DNA from: Rhodopirellula bahusiensis
Lineage (GTDB): Bacteria > Planctomycetota > Planctomycetia > Pirellulales > Pirellulaceae
Assembly: GCF_002727185.1 (NCBI RefSeq)
Contig: NZ_NIZW01000013.1
Location: 1-64,000 of the forward strand
DNA length: 64,000 bases
Direction: 5' to 3'
The notes below the pieces were generated by a model that searched no databases, was not told where the DNA came from, and saw only the letters and a list, made by a program, of their open reading frames with translations. Positions 41,190 to 49,364 of this stretch are shown one piece after another (within the stretch, counting starts at the first letter, position 1; each line of letters starts with the position of its first letter). Both the position numbers and the translations under genes were made by a program.

Positions 41190-42173
41190 ATGAACAACGA
41201 ATCGACCATCATTCTGGCTGGTACAGACAACGACATCCCGTCTCCTCCGCCTTTGGGGCTGAAGCGATACACGGGACTTCGTGAAATGGCGCGGGGTGCC
41301 ACCGCGGTTTTGCAGGCTGGAGTCGATTCGGTGATCGGCCGAACGGTGGCGATCAAAAAGTTGCTGCCAGAGATTCGGACAGACCGTTACGAGCGTCGGC
41401 GTTTGCTGCGTGAGGCTCGCGTGACAGCCCAGTTGCAGCACCCCAACACGGTTCCGGTTTACGAGATTGGCGACGATGATTTGGAAGGCGTTTACTTCAC
41501 GATGAAACGGATCTCGGGAGAGAACCTGTTTGAATCGTTGAAGCGAATCGCCCGCAAGGACGAACACGCGATTGCCGCGTTCCCGTTGCAACGCCGTTTG
41601 GAAATCGTCGCGGATTCTTGCCAGGCTCTCGCCTACGCGCACGCTCGCGGGGTGATTCACCGAGACGTCAAACCAGAGAACATTTGGGTGGGGAACTTCG
41701 GCGAAGTCATTTTGCTGGATTGGGGCGTCGCGAAAGTTTGGGGGCACGCCGATGATGCCCAGACACTGCATCGCCAGCAGATGCAGCCGGATCACGAGAC
41801 GAAAACACAGACTCAATTGCAGACGTTAACCGGTGGCGGCCAGCGTCCGGGCACGCCGCTGTACATGTCGCCGGAACAAGTCAACGGGAACCGGGGCATC
41901 GACGAGCGAACCGATATCTTCAGTGCTGGCGTGGTGCTTTATGAGTCGCTGGCAATTCGAGAGCCCTTCCGAGGTCGAACGATTGATGAAACGTTTGACA
42001 ACATCAAGCACGCGGATGTCCCGCCACCGAGCGAGAAGTCACCGCAGTATGAAATTCCAAAGGAAGTCGACGCGGTGGTGATGAAGGCGATCGCGAAACG
42101 GCCGGCAGATCGATATCAATCGATGCGTGAGTTGATCGCGGACATCCGAGCATTGACCGTCACGGTGTCGTGA
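41190..42173 (+). CDS. Ser/Thr protein kinase
   Basis: A 327-residue cytoplasmic kinase. The Gly-loop is weak (LREMARGATAVLQAG), but Lys 56 (VAIKKLLPE), the catalytic loop HRDVKPEN (Asp 159), DWG at 177-179 in place of DFG, GTPLYMSPEQV and DIFSAGVVLYES are all present, so it should be active. There is no membrane segment or extra sensory domain, unlike most planctomycete kinases. Its TGA overlaps the GTG of the Toprim gene (GTGA), so the two proteins are made together, suggesting a functional link. Confidence 0.92.
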   Translation: MNNESTIILAGTDNDIPSPPPLGLKRYTGLREMARGATAVLQAGVDSVIGRTVAIKKLLPEIRTDRYERRRLLREARVTAQLQHPNTVPVYEIGDDDLEGVYFTMKRISGENLFESLKRIARKDEHAIAAFPLQRRLEIVADSCQALAYAHARGVIHRDVKPENIWVGNFGEVILLDWGVAKVWGHADDAQTLHRQQMQPDHETKTQTQLQTLTGGGQRPGTPLYMSPEQVNGNRGIDERTDIFSAGVVLYESLAIREPFRGRTIDETFDNIKHADVPPPSEKSPQYEIPKEVDAVVMKAIAKRPADRYQSMRELIADIRALTVTVS

Positions 42174-42901
42174 GCGGACGGCATTTTGCCCCCTACGGCA
42201 AAGCTCCGGTGCACTACCCGATCGACGATCCCGCGCGGACGGGTGTCGCACCGGATCAAACGGAGTTGATCATTGTCGAAGGCGACAGTGCGGCGAAGTC
42301 GGTGAACCAGGTTCGAGACCCGACGCGGCAGTCAGTTCTGGCTTTGCAGGGCAAGCCAATGAACGTTGCCAAGTCCACGACTTCGGTCGCTCTTCGCAAC
42401 GAGGTTCTGACACGGTTCGCTGCCACATTGTTGGATCGCCGGGTCGCCGCGGGCGAAGACTGGATCGCCGCGTTGCGAACGGCCGAGCAGTGTCGGTACG
42501 CGAAATTGGTCGTGCTGATGGATCCCGACGCCGACGGCATTCACTGCGGCGTTTTGGTATTGGGGTTCTTGCTTCGATACGCTCCGAAGCTGTTCGATCA
42601 GCATCGAGTGTGCGTGGTTCGGCCGCCGATGTTCCTGTTTAGAATTCGCGGAACGACACCGGATGAATCGGAGGTGCAGGTTCGCACGTTGGTGGCATCC
42701 AACCCGGACCATGCTCGACGGATGGAAGCCAAACTGGCTGAAGCGGGCGTGTCCGACTACGAACGATTCCGCCATCGAGGTTTGGGCAGCATTCCGCCTG
42801 AGGTTCTGCGGACTTGTTGTGTGCAGCCCGGAACCCGAGCGGCCGATGAGATGAGCCGTAAGGAAGCTTCGGCCGCGGTTCGTCTATTCAGCGGCGGCTG
42901 A
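42170..42901 (+). CDS. standalone gyrase-B-type Toprim protein
   Basis: A 243-residue protein matching only the Toprim region of GyrB/ParE: TELIIVEGDSAAKSVNQVRD with the catalytic Glu, VLALQGKPMNVAKS in place of PLRGK-LNV, MDPDADGIHCGVLVLGFL with the acidic D-x-D-x-D, and VCVVRPPMFLFRI. The ATPase, transducer and GyrA-binding parts are absent, so it cannot work as a gyrase subunit alone. Acidic metal ligands are kept, so it may still bind magnesium and DNA. It is coupled to the kinase by a 4-bp overlap. Its 3' end overlaps the convergent hydrolase gene by 18 bp. Confidence 0.8.
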   Translation: MSGRHFAPYGKAPVHYPIDDPARTGVAPDQTELIIVEGDSAAKSVNQVRDPTRQSVLALQGKPMNVAKSTTSVALRNEVLTRFAATLLDRRVAAGEDWIAALRTAEQCRYAKLVVLMDPDADGIHCGVLVLGFLLRYAPKLFDQHRVCVVRPPMFLFRIRGTTPDESEVQVRTLVASNPDHARRMEAKLAEAGVSDYERFRHRGLGSIPPEVLRTCCVQPGTRAADEMSRKEASAAVRLFSGG

Positions 42902-43906
42902 CGACTCGATTGCCGCGACGTCGGTTTGTAGGAACGCCAACGTGCGGAGGGCTTTGAGTTTTCGTCCGGCATCGTTCAGTGTTTTGGTTGGCAAGCGGTC
43001 GTTGTGGAACATGCTCGGTTCCTCGATCCATTCCTTGTGTTCCAACGCCAGCGAATCATGCAGGGCGCGTCCGTTCTTTTGAGGCACGATGCGGTCGGGC
43101 GTGCCGTGGATTTGGACCAACACGCCACGATAGTTCTCGAGAGCTTGTACGCTGTCGTATTGGTTCTTCATCAGCCAGCGAACCGGCAGGAAGAAGAAGC
43201 GATCCGCACCGACACTGGCGGCACTGTCGAAGGTTCGGTCCAGGAGCAATGCCTCGGTTGAGTCGCCTCGTTCGTGCAGTGCGGCGACCAGTCCACAGGC
43301 AACTCCGCCGCCCAGAGAACGACCGTAGATCATGATTCGTGAGACCGGCGTTCCAGTGACCTCAGAGAGCGCATCGATGGCGCTGACCGCATCTTCGATC
43401 GTGCTGGTTTCGGTAGGTGTGAACCCGTCGCTTTGGAAGCCTCGGTATTCGGCGGTCAGAACGGTCGCGTTCCAGCCGTCGGACAAACGGCGAGTCCATC
43501 CGTCCATCTCGTCGGCGTGGATCCCATTGCCGTGCAAGAACAGGATCACATCGTCGGCGCCTTCGCGGATAAGCAGTCGGCTTTCGAGGTCCGATCCATC
43601 GACGGCCGGGTAGGTCATTGTCTCCACGACGCCGGGGGTGGGGTGGTCTAGGGAAAACCGATTTGGGTCCATCAGGATGCTGGTGTCAGAGTAGGCGCCA
43701 GGGAAAAGCAAACGTGTTTCCATGACGACCATGCCAACGCACATGACAACATAAAGGACGCCCAGCAAGGCCGACGTTCGCAGGACGCGGCGGCGGATTG
43801 AGGCCTTGGGCTTTCGGGTTTTGTGACTGCCGGGCGAGTTGGCTTCGTCCGTTTTGGGATCCGCCGGGTTGGCTTGTTCGGGATGTGCGGCTGATTCGTT
43901 TGGCAT
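42884..43906 (-). CDS. membrane-anchored alpha/beta hydrolase
   Basis: A 340-residue protein. A disordered N-terminus and basic patch (KASIRRRVLR) precede one membrane segment (near 42-62), so the hydrolase domain probably faces the periplasm. Fold markers are VILFLHGNGIHADEMD (oxyanion loop), IYGRSLGGGVA with nucleophile Ser, VQIHGTPDRIVPQKNG with the acid Asp, and a final His (MFHNDRL). It would cleave an ester, amide or thioester; substrate unknown. It converges on and overlaps the Toprim gene. Confidence 0.85.
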   Translation of the reverse strand: MPNESAAHPEQANPADPKTDEANSPGSHKTRKPKASIRRRVLRTSALLGVLYVVMCVGMVVMETRLLFPGAYSDTSILMDPNRFSLDHPTPGVVETMTYPAVDGSDLESRLLIREGADDVILFLHGNGIHADEMDGWTRRLSDGWNATVLTAEYRGFQSDGFTPTETSTIEDAVSAIDALSEVTGTPVSRIMIYGRSLGGGVACGLVAALHERGDSTEALLLDRTFDSAASVGADRFFFLPVRWLMKNQYDSVQALENYRGVLVQIHGTPDRIVPQKNGRALHDSLALEHKEWIEEPSMFHNDRLPTKTLNDAGRKLKALRTLAFLQTDVAAIESSAAAE

Positions 43907-43991
43907 CGTGGGCTCAGCGTCGTGGCAGAGAAGGCATTCAGGCGGTGAGACTCGATCCGCATGCTAGGTTTGGTTGGACCTCCGTCCAACC

Positions 43992-44069
43992 AAGTGGGAT
44001 AGGCTTCCAGCCTGTCAATTGCATGAGGCCGATCCAGCGCGACCGACAGGCTGGAAGCCTATCCCACTT
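43992..44069. repeat. long perfect inverted repeat, second locus
   Basis: 25-nt arms (43992-44016 and 44045-44069) with a 28-nt loop, perfectly complementary. The arm shares ATAGGCTTCCAGCCTGT with the palindrome at 2828-2883, but the loop differs. It sits between the divergent hydrolase gene and the 155-residue gene at 44145. Confidence 0.85.
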
Positions 44070-44144
44070 TTGGATTGTCGCTTGTTGGACACGCGTGTGT
44101 CCAGGACTTCCTTCCGAGACGCTTGTCATCCAGCATCGCTCGCC

Positions 44145-44612
44145 ATGTGGACTCGCCGAACCTTTTCGCAGCTCGACACCAACGAGGATTCGATTGCTCG
44201 GATTCGTTGTGGTCGGATTGTGATGCGCGATGGTGAGCTCGAACGGATCGAGCAGCATTGGATGCGAAGCCCGGTCTCAGTGGCTCAGGTTTGGTGGCAA
44301 GCCAAGTTCGCGGCACTGCAGGGCGATGTGTGCTGCTTGGATTTCCACGTGCCGCGTGGGATGAATGCGTTCATGACGCTCGACTACGTTCGCAGTGGCG
44401 ATGCGACTCGGTACGCGACCGCGATCGGAGCATTTCAGATGCTCGACGAAATCGCTCGGCTACGGAAGGCGTACGCCATCGTCGCTCACGTTAGCAATTC
44501 CCGGATCACCGATCGTCATCTCAAACGAGCGGGCTGGGAGAGGCATCTGTTGGACTGGCCGGGCCGCCACTTCATCCGGCGAATGCAGCCAAACGTATCT
44601 GTTGCGACTTAG
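44145..44612 (+). CDS. hypothetical protein
   Basis: 155 residues from ATG 44145 (MWTRRTFSQLDTNEDS); the open frame back to 43974 runs through the inverted repeat and is excluded. The protein looks structured, with RCGRIVMRDGELERIEQHWM, a central DFHVPRGMNAFMTLDYV and a basic end (GWERHLLDWPGRHFIRRM). The arrangement of TRYATAIGAFQMLDEIARLRKA and HLKRAGWERH slightly recalls an acetyltransferase-like tail, but I cannot name a family. Confidence 0.65.
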   Translation: MWTRRTFSQLDTNEDSIARIRCGRIVMRDGELERIEQHWMRSPVSVAQVWWQAKFAALQGDVCCLDFHVPRGMNAFMTLDYVRSGDATRYATAIGAFQMLDEIARLRKAYAIVAHVSNSRITDRHLKRAGWERHLLDWPGRHFIRRMQPNVSVAT

Positions 44613-44709
44613 GCGACTCATTTGGTCGCCAAGGCCGTGATTGTTCATGAGTGCAATGATTGACGGCGAAACCCAGGTCGGATTCCGCTGCCATTGCTGT
44701 CAGAGTGCC

Positions 44710-44991
44710 CTAGAGCACGCCACCGTGAGTACGGATGGGGGTCATGTGCGAAGGCGAATCGAGGAACCAGAAACGCTCCCATTCGTCGACCAATGAACGC
44801 AAGTCTTCCGAGGTGTACAGCAATTGCTGGACGCGGCGTTCAGGGCGGCTGGAGTAGATCGGCACAAAGCAGCCGACGGAGGTGGCCAGGCCAGCCAAAA
44901 GGACGCATCCGAGAACCAAACGGCTCATGACGGATCGTTGGCCGAGACGGGCTGCAGAATTCGTTTTCGCGGTCGTTTGCGAGCTTTTCAT
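44710..44991 (-). CDS. small lipoprotein, unknown function
   Basis: A 93-residue frame from ATG 44991; ATG 44928 (MSRLVLGCVLLAGLATS) would start directly at the signal. The hydrophobic stretch ends in a lipobox-like ATSVGC. The short mature part (RRVQQLLYTSEDLRSLVDEWERFWFLDSPSHMTP) is helical with aromatic residues. I know similar small secreted proteins in planctomycetes but no function. It is downstream of, and co-oriented with, the HU-like gene. Confidence 0.6.
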   Translation of the reverse strand: MKSSQTTAKTNSAARLGQRSVMSRLVLGCVLLAGLATSVGCFVPIYSSRPERRVQQLLYTSEDLRSLVDEWERFWFLDSPSHMTPIRTHGGVL

Positions 44992-45022
44992 CGTCAGTTC
45001 CTCCGTGAACTTGTCGGTCGTT

Positions 45023-45442
45023 CTATTGCCAACTGCCCGAAGGGCTGTTGGGGGGGCTGTTTGGCGGACGGTTCGGGTCGTCTGTTTCGCTCGGTCGCTC
45101 GGCAGAATCCGGCGGAGGCACGTGATCCAGTGGCATGACCCAAGTGTCAGGCAGGTTGTCGCTGGACAGCTGCCGGACGCGTTGTTCCATCACCTTGCCG
45201 GGTTTGAACGTGACGACGTACTTTTCGGGCACGTCGACTTGTTGTCCCGTCTTTGGATTGCGTGCTTTTCGAGCAGCTCGCGGTTTGACTTCAAACACGC
45301 CGAAGTTCCTCAGTTCAATGCGGCCTTCCCGCACCAAGGTTTCGACGATCGAGTCAAACGTCCGCTGCACGACCTCTTTGGTTTCCTGCTGAGTCAACCC
45401 GAGTTCTTCGGAAATGACGCGCACGATTTCTTTTTTTGTCAC
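45023..45442 (-). CDS. HU/IHF-family DNA-binding protein with Pro-rich tail
   Basis: A 139-residue protein. Residues 1-90 are a full HU/IHF domain ([34 protein letters not shown]-like turn seen as [32 protein letters not shown] with the DNA-intercalating Pro arm, [14 protein letters not shown]). The last 45 residues are an acidic Pro/Ser/Asn-rich tail (ending [14 protein letters not shown]) not usual in HU. It should bend and compact DNA. It is likely cotranscribed with the downstream lipoprotein gene 31 bp away. Confidence 0.9.
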   Translation of the reverse strand: MTKKEIVRVISEELGLTQQETKEVVQRTFDSIVETLVREGRIELRNFGVFEVKPRAARKARNPKTGQQVDVPEKYVVTFKPGKVMEQRVRQLSSDNLPDTWVMPLDHVPPPDSAERPSETDDPNRPPNSPPNSPSGSWQ

Positions 45443-45583
45443 CCCGGATGGCTCCGCAAACCATTGTGATTGATGGACTTACAGAGACAGCTTAGGTTTC
45501 AAAGCAGGGCCGGTCAAGCCGCCGAAGCGAGCGTAGAACGGTCCATGTAAAACGTATCGACCGTCATAACCGTTACACTTCAA

Positions 45584-46033
45584 TCAAACCGACTTTTCTT
45601 TCCGCCGAATCTCGATTTCGTCAAAGCTGTACAGTTTGCCTTTCCCCGCCCCCGGGCAGACTTCGCAGGTTTCCTGCCAATCGGTGGGCCCGGCGAGTGT
45701 GCTGTCCCAGAACGGCCACGTTCGGCACTGAATCGGGCGAGCGTTGTAAACCATACAGCGTCGCGTCTTCGGGTCCAGAAAAAAGCAGTCGCCGTCGGGG
45801 TATTCCAACAAGCTGAATTGTTTGCCAACCCGGCGCAGAAACTTGTCCTCGAACGCGTCTCGGTCGAGCTTCATCTCCTTGGCCAGATCCGCGATTTCGC
45901 TCTCGTCGACGAAGACATAGCCGGGGTCGCCACTGCAGCACTCGCCGCACTGCGTGCATTCAAAACGCAGGCCATCGGAGTACCAGGGTTCGGACTTTTG
46001 GGGGGATCGAGGTTGAGTGGGACGTTTGGCCAC
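45584..46033 (-). CDS. YkgJ-type cysteine-cluster protein
   Basis: From GTG 46033 (VAKRPTQPRSPQ) the product is 149 residues; the frame is open to 46204 but the extension overlaps the divergent ABC gene. Cysteines in FECTQCGECCSGDPGYVFV, then GDCFFLDPKTRRCMVYNARPIQCRTWPFW and the late CEVCPG match the YkgJ cluster that binds a zinc or iron-sulfur centre. The biochemical role is not established. Length and Cys spacing are normal for the family. Confidence 0.85.
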   Translation of the reverse strand: MAKRPTQPRSPQKSEPWYSDGLRFECTQCGECCSGDPGYVFVDESEIADLAKEMKLDRDAFEDKFLRRVGKQFSLLEYPDGDCFFLDPKTRRCMVYNARPIQCRTWPFWDSTLAGPTDWQETCEVCPGAGKGKLYSFDEIEIRRKEKSV

Positions 46034-46262
46034 GGCGATTGAATGCGGGTGAGATGAAAGCGAAGGAAAAAGGAAGCTTACCCGGTGGGAGGCGACTTCG
46101 CCAAGTTCGGCGTCCATCGTCCGGTGTTGGCAACTGTTGGACGCGTTAAACTTGGAACGCTCGCGGTTTTGGCGATCGCTCGTTTTTCCATCGCGGGCTG
46201 ACAAAAGTCCCGGCCGTGACCAGTTCTCACTCGCATCGAAGTCTTCCTCTTGGTGGTTTGTT

Positions 46263-47846
46263 TTGTCTGACGCTTTGACCCTGGATCATTTGTGTGTGTC
46301 GGCGGGCAAGCGAACTTTGCTGCAAGACGCGCATCTGGCGTTTCCGGATGGCAAGATCACCGTGTTGGTCGGTGGCAGTGGCGCTGGCAAAAGCGTGCTG
46401 CTGCGAGTTCTGGCGGGCATCCTGCCTCGTCACGGCGATGCGATTCAGTGGAGTGGCGACATTCAGTGGCGGGGCGAGTCGGTGGATTCCGAATCGATGC
46501 CGCGAACCGGGATCGTCTTTCAGCAATTCGCGTTGTTCGATGAACTGTCGCCCACCGCTAACGTGCAATTCGCGATCGACCATCGAGTGAACCTTGGCGA
46601 GGCTCCTCAGCACAATGCGTCGGACTGGTTGGAGTTTTTGGGCGTTCCCGCTTCGACACCTGTGGCGGCACTCAGCGGTGGTCAGAAACAACGGTTGGCG
46701 ATCGCTCGAACTTTGGCATCGGCTCCCGAGATCATCCTGTATGACGAACCGACGTCGGGTTTGGACGCTGCCACTGGAAAACGCGTCGCCGGACTGATTC
46801 GCGAAACCCAGACTCGGTTTGGTCGTACCAGCATCGTGGTCACGCACGACTATGAAACGCTGCTACCGATCGCCGACGAAGTTTTGCTGTTTGATTCGGC
46901 GTCGCAAACGATCCGCCGAATCGATCCATCGAATTGGCCGAACGTGGCCGAGCAGATGGAAGCGGTTGCTCTATCGCCATCGCAACTCAATGATGCGGGT
47001 TCGGAACAGAATTCCGGTCCGCTCGCGATTGTGCGGCGAGGTGCGGAGCGGTTTCTTGACTCGACCGGACGAAGCTTGGTCGCCGCAGCGAGTCTGCCCT
47101 GGGATGCTCGGCCGGTCGTTCCCAGTTTAAAGTGGGCGGGCCGGTTTCTGGCTCATTACCTGCGTTTGGTCGGAGGGCCTTCGGCTTGGGTGTATCTGAT
47201 CATTGCCGGTTTGATCGCTGGGTTCACGACAACGTACTTCACGCTGCGTTTTTTGCCGTTTCGTTTGTACACGCAACCGTTGTTGATCGATGAGTTGCTT
47301 TCGTCGATCGGTTTTGCTCTCTATCGGATCTTGGTTCCGGTGCTGGCAACCGTCTTGATTGCGGCCCGTTGTGGTGCTGCGGTGGCGGCGGACGTTGGAG
47401 TGAAGCAATACGGCGGCCAGGTTGATGCGCTGCGAACGCTCGGAATTCGAGCTCCGGCGTACTTGTTGATTCCAATTTTGGCCGCATTTTTGATTGCCAC
47501 TCCGATCCTGGAATGGATCGCTTTCACCGCGTCGCACTGGATCAGCCGAGTGACGTTCAACTTCTCTCACCCTGAAATCGGCGTGCATTTCTGGCAACAA
47601 CACTTCTTTCGAGCCATCACGCCCGATACGACCGGAGGATCCGCGTTCATCTGGTGGAAAGGTTGGGATTGGGTGCTGGCGAAGAACCTACTTTGTGGTT
47701 TCGGCACCGCCGCGATTGGTTACCATCAAGGGATTACCCCCAAGCATTCAGCCGGTGATGTCAGTCATTGCATCACCGCGACGGTACTTTGGACGACCTT
47801 GTATGTGTTGGTCGTTCACTTCATCGTGGCATTGCTTGAATTTTGA
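46263..47846 (+). CDS. fused MlaF-type ATPase and MlaE-type permease
   Basis: From TTG 46263 (LSDALTLDHLCVSAG) the product is 527 residues; upstream codons to 46137 are open but look non-coding. The first 240 residues are an ABC ATPase: VLVGGSGAGKS, ALSGGQKQRLAIA, IILYDEPTSGLD, VVTHD. The last 260 are an MlaE/YrbE permease with GAAVAADVGVKQYGGQVDALRTLGI, the hallmark loop between membrane segments. MlaE and MlaF are normally separate proteins that move phospholipids between envelope membranes. A fusion gives fixed 1:1 stoichiometry. No MlaD-type gene is adjacent. Confidence 0.88.
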   Translation: MSDALTLDHLCVSAGKRTLLQDAHLAFPDGKITVLVGGSGAGKSVLLRVLAGILPRHGDAIQWSGDIQWRGESVDSESMPRTGIVFQQFALFDELSPTANVQFAIDHRVNLGEAPQHNASDWLEFLGVPASTPVAALSGGQKQRLAIARTLASAPEIILYDEPTSGLDAATGKRVAGLIRETQTRFGRTSIVVTHDYETLLPIADEVLLFDSASQTIRRIDPSNWPNVAEQMEAVALSPSQLNDAGSEQNSGPLAIVRRGAERFLDSTGRSLVAAASLPWDARPVVPSLKWAGRFLAHYLRLVGGPSAWVYLIIAGLIAGFTTTYFTLRFLPFRLYTQPLLIDELLSSIGFALYRILVPVLATVLIAARCGAAVAADVGVKQYGGQVDALRTLGIRAPAYLLIPILAAFLIATPILEWIAFTASHWISRVTFNFSHPEIGVHFWQQHFFRAITPDTTGGSAFIWWKGWDWVLAKNLLCGFGTAAIGYHQGITPKHSAGDVSHCITATVLWTTLYVLVVHFIVALLEF

Positions 47847-47866
47847 ATGCCCCCGCAGGAGACACC

Positions 47867-48037
47867 ATGGACAAGAAGGCGAAGAAGCGTTTGGACGTGA
47901 TCAACAAGAAGCTGGCAACACTCCGGCCGCGGTTGGCGGGTTCGAAGGAGCAGGCTGATGACTTGGACGAGTTGAAAGAGCTCGAGGACGAAATCAAATC
48001 GCTCGAGGAAGAAGCCACCAAGCTGCGAGCTTCTTGA
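47867..48037 (+). CDS. 56-residue coiled-coil protein
   Basis: ATG 47867 is preceded by GCAGGAGA, one of the better ribosome sites in the window. The 56-residue product (MDKKAKKRLDVINKKLATLR) is highly charged and helical, with heptad-like DDLDELKELEDEIKSLEEEATKL, so probably a short coiled coil. It starts 21 bp after the transporter stop and ends before bioA, forming a likely operon. No family function is known to me. Confidence 0.75.
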   Translation: MDKKAKKRLDVINKKLATLRPRLAGSKEQADDLDELKELEDEIKSLEEEATKLRAS

Positions 48038-48091
48038 GATCGCGAAGGTAGATCGTGGATCGCACCACGCCACGAATTGTATCGAGAATCA

Positions 48092-49351
48092 ATGATGACC
48101 AGCGTGTGGCGGCCCTACTGCCAGATGAAGACGGCTCCTCCGCCGATGAAAGTTGTCGCGACGGAAGGCTGCCACCTGATTGGGTCGGATGGTGAGCGGT
48201 GGATCGATGGGATGGCGTCCTGGTGGTCGGCTTGCCACGGTTACAACCATCCGCATGTTCGCCAAATGGTGAACGAGCAGTTGCAGCGGATGCCGCACGT
48301 CATGTTCGGCGGAATCACGCATGAACCCGCCGAGCGATTGGCGACTCGATTGGCTGAGTTGGCACCCGGTGATCTGAACCATGTGTTCTTTTCCGACAGC
48401 GGGTCCGTCGCGGTGGAAGTCGCGATGAAGATGGCGATTGGTCATTGGCGTCGCCGCAATCGTCCCGGTCGGACTCGGTTTCTTGCGTTCCACAATGCCT
48501 ATCACGGTGACACCACGGGTGCGATGTCATTGTGCGATCCCAAACGCAGCATGCACGCTCGTTACAGCGATGCGATCACGGAGCAGTTTCATGTTGCTCT
48601 GCCGCGAGATGAAAGCACGACATTGGAACTGGACCGCGTGTTGTCTCGGCATTCTGATTCCATCGCGGGGGTTTTCGTCGAACCGCTGGTGCAGGGTGCC
48701 GGTGGAATGCGTTTTCATGACGTGGAAACGCTGGTTCGAATTCGCGAGGCTTGCCGGCGTCACAACGTGTTGCTGATCGCCGACGAAATTGCGACGGGAT
48801 TCCATCGAACCGGCAAGATGTTCGCAGTCGATCACACTTCCGATTTCGAATCGCCGGTTGTGCCGGACATTCTGTGTCTCGGCAAAGCTTTGACGGCGGG
48901 GACCATGTCGATGGCGGTGACAATCGCTCGATCGCACGTGTTTGATTCGTTTTACGACGACGATCCGGGAGCCGCATTGATGCACGGGCCAACGTTCATG
49001 GCCAACCCTCTAGCGTGCTCCGCCGCGAATGCTTCGTTGGATCTGTTTGAGAGCACGCCCTATAACGTTGCCAACATCGAATCTATCCTTCGCAAGCGGC
49101 TATCGGTGCTGACGGACGTCGATTGCGTCGCGGAAGTTCGGTGTTTTGGCGCGGTCGGGGTCGTACAGTTCCGTGATCCGCCCAACATGCAATTGGTGCA
49201 AGACGAATTGGTGCGTCGAGGCGTTTGGCTTCGTCCATTCGGCGATTGTTTGTACACAACGCCGCCACTGTGTGTTGATGACGATTCGCTTCACCAAATC
49301 TGCGACGCGATGATTGAGGCAACTCACGCGACCGTGCTTCAGTGCACTTAG
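48092..49351 (+). CDS. bioA: adenosylmethionine-8-amino-7-oxononanoate aminotransferase
   Basis: From ATG 48092 (MMTSVWRPYCQMKTAPPPMK) the product is 419 residues, normal for BioA. It uses S-adenosylmethionine as amino donor to make 7,8-diaminopelargonate in biotin synthesis. Evidence: IDGMASWWSACHGYNHPHV, FFSDSGSVAVEVAMKMA, FHNAYHGDTTGAMS, ADEIATGFHRTGKMF with the PLP Asp, LGKALTAG with the PLP Lys, and LMHGPTFMANPLACSAA. The WWSACHGY segment separates BioA from other class-III aminotransferases. No other bio gene is in the window. Confidence 0.93.
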   Translation: MMTSVWRPYCQMKTAPPPMKVVATEGCHLIGSDGERWIDGMASWWSACHGYNHPHVRQMVNEQLQRMPHVMFGGITHEPAERLATRLAELAPGDLNHVFFSDSGSVAVEVAMKMAIGHWRRRNRPGRTRFLAFHNAYHGDTTGAMSLCDPKRSMHARYSDAITEQFHVALPRDESTTLELDRVLSRHSDSIAGVFVEPLVQGAGGMRFHDVETLVRIREACRRHNVLLIADEIATGFHRTGKMFAVDHTSDFESPVVPDILCLGKALTAGTMSMAVTIARSHVFDSFYDDDPGAALMHGPTFMANPLACSAANASLDLFESTPYNVANIESILRKRLSVLTDVDCVAEVRCFGAVGVVQFRDPPNMQLVQDELVRRGVWLRPFGDCLYTTPPLCVDDDSLHQICDAMIEATHATVLQCT

Positions 49352-49364
49352 CTTCAGAGCGTGA

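Noticed and set aside
43974-44144. Upstream extension of the 155-residue protein gene
   Set aside because: It translates the long inverted repeat (WDRLPAC...GWKPIP), a peptide that recurs wherever that palindrome lies.
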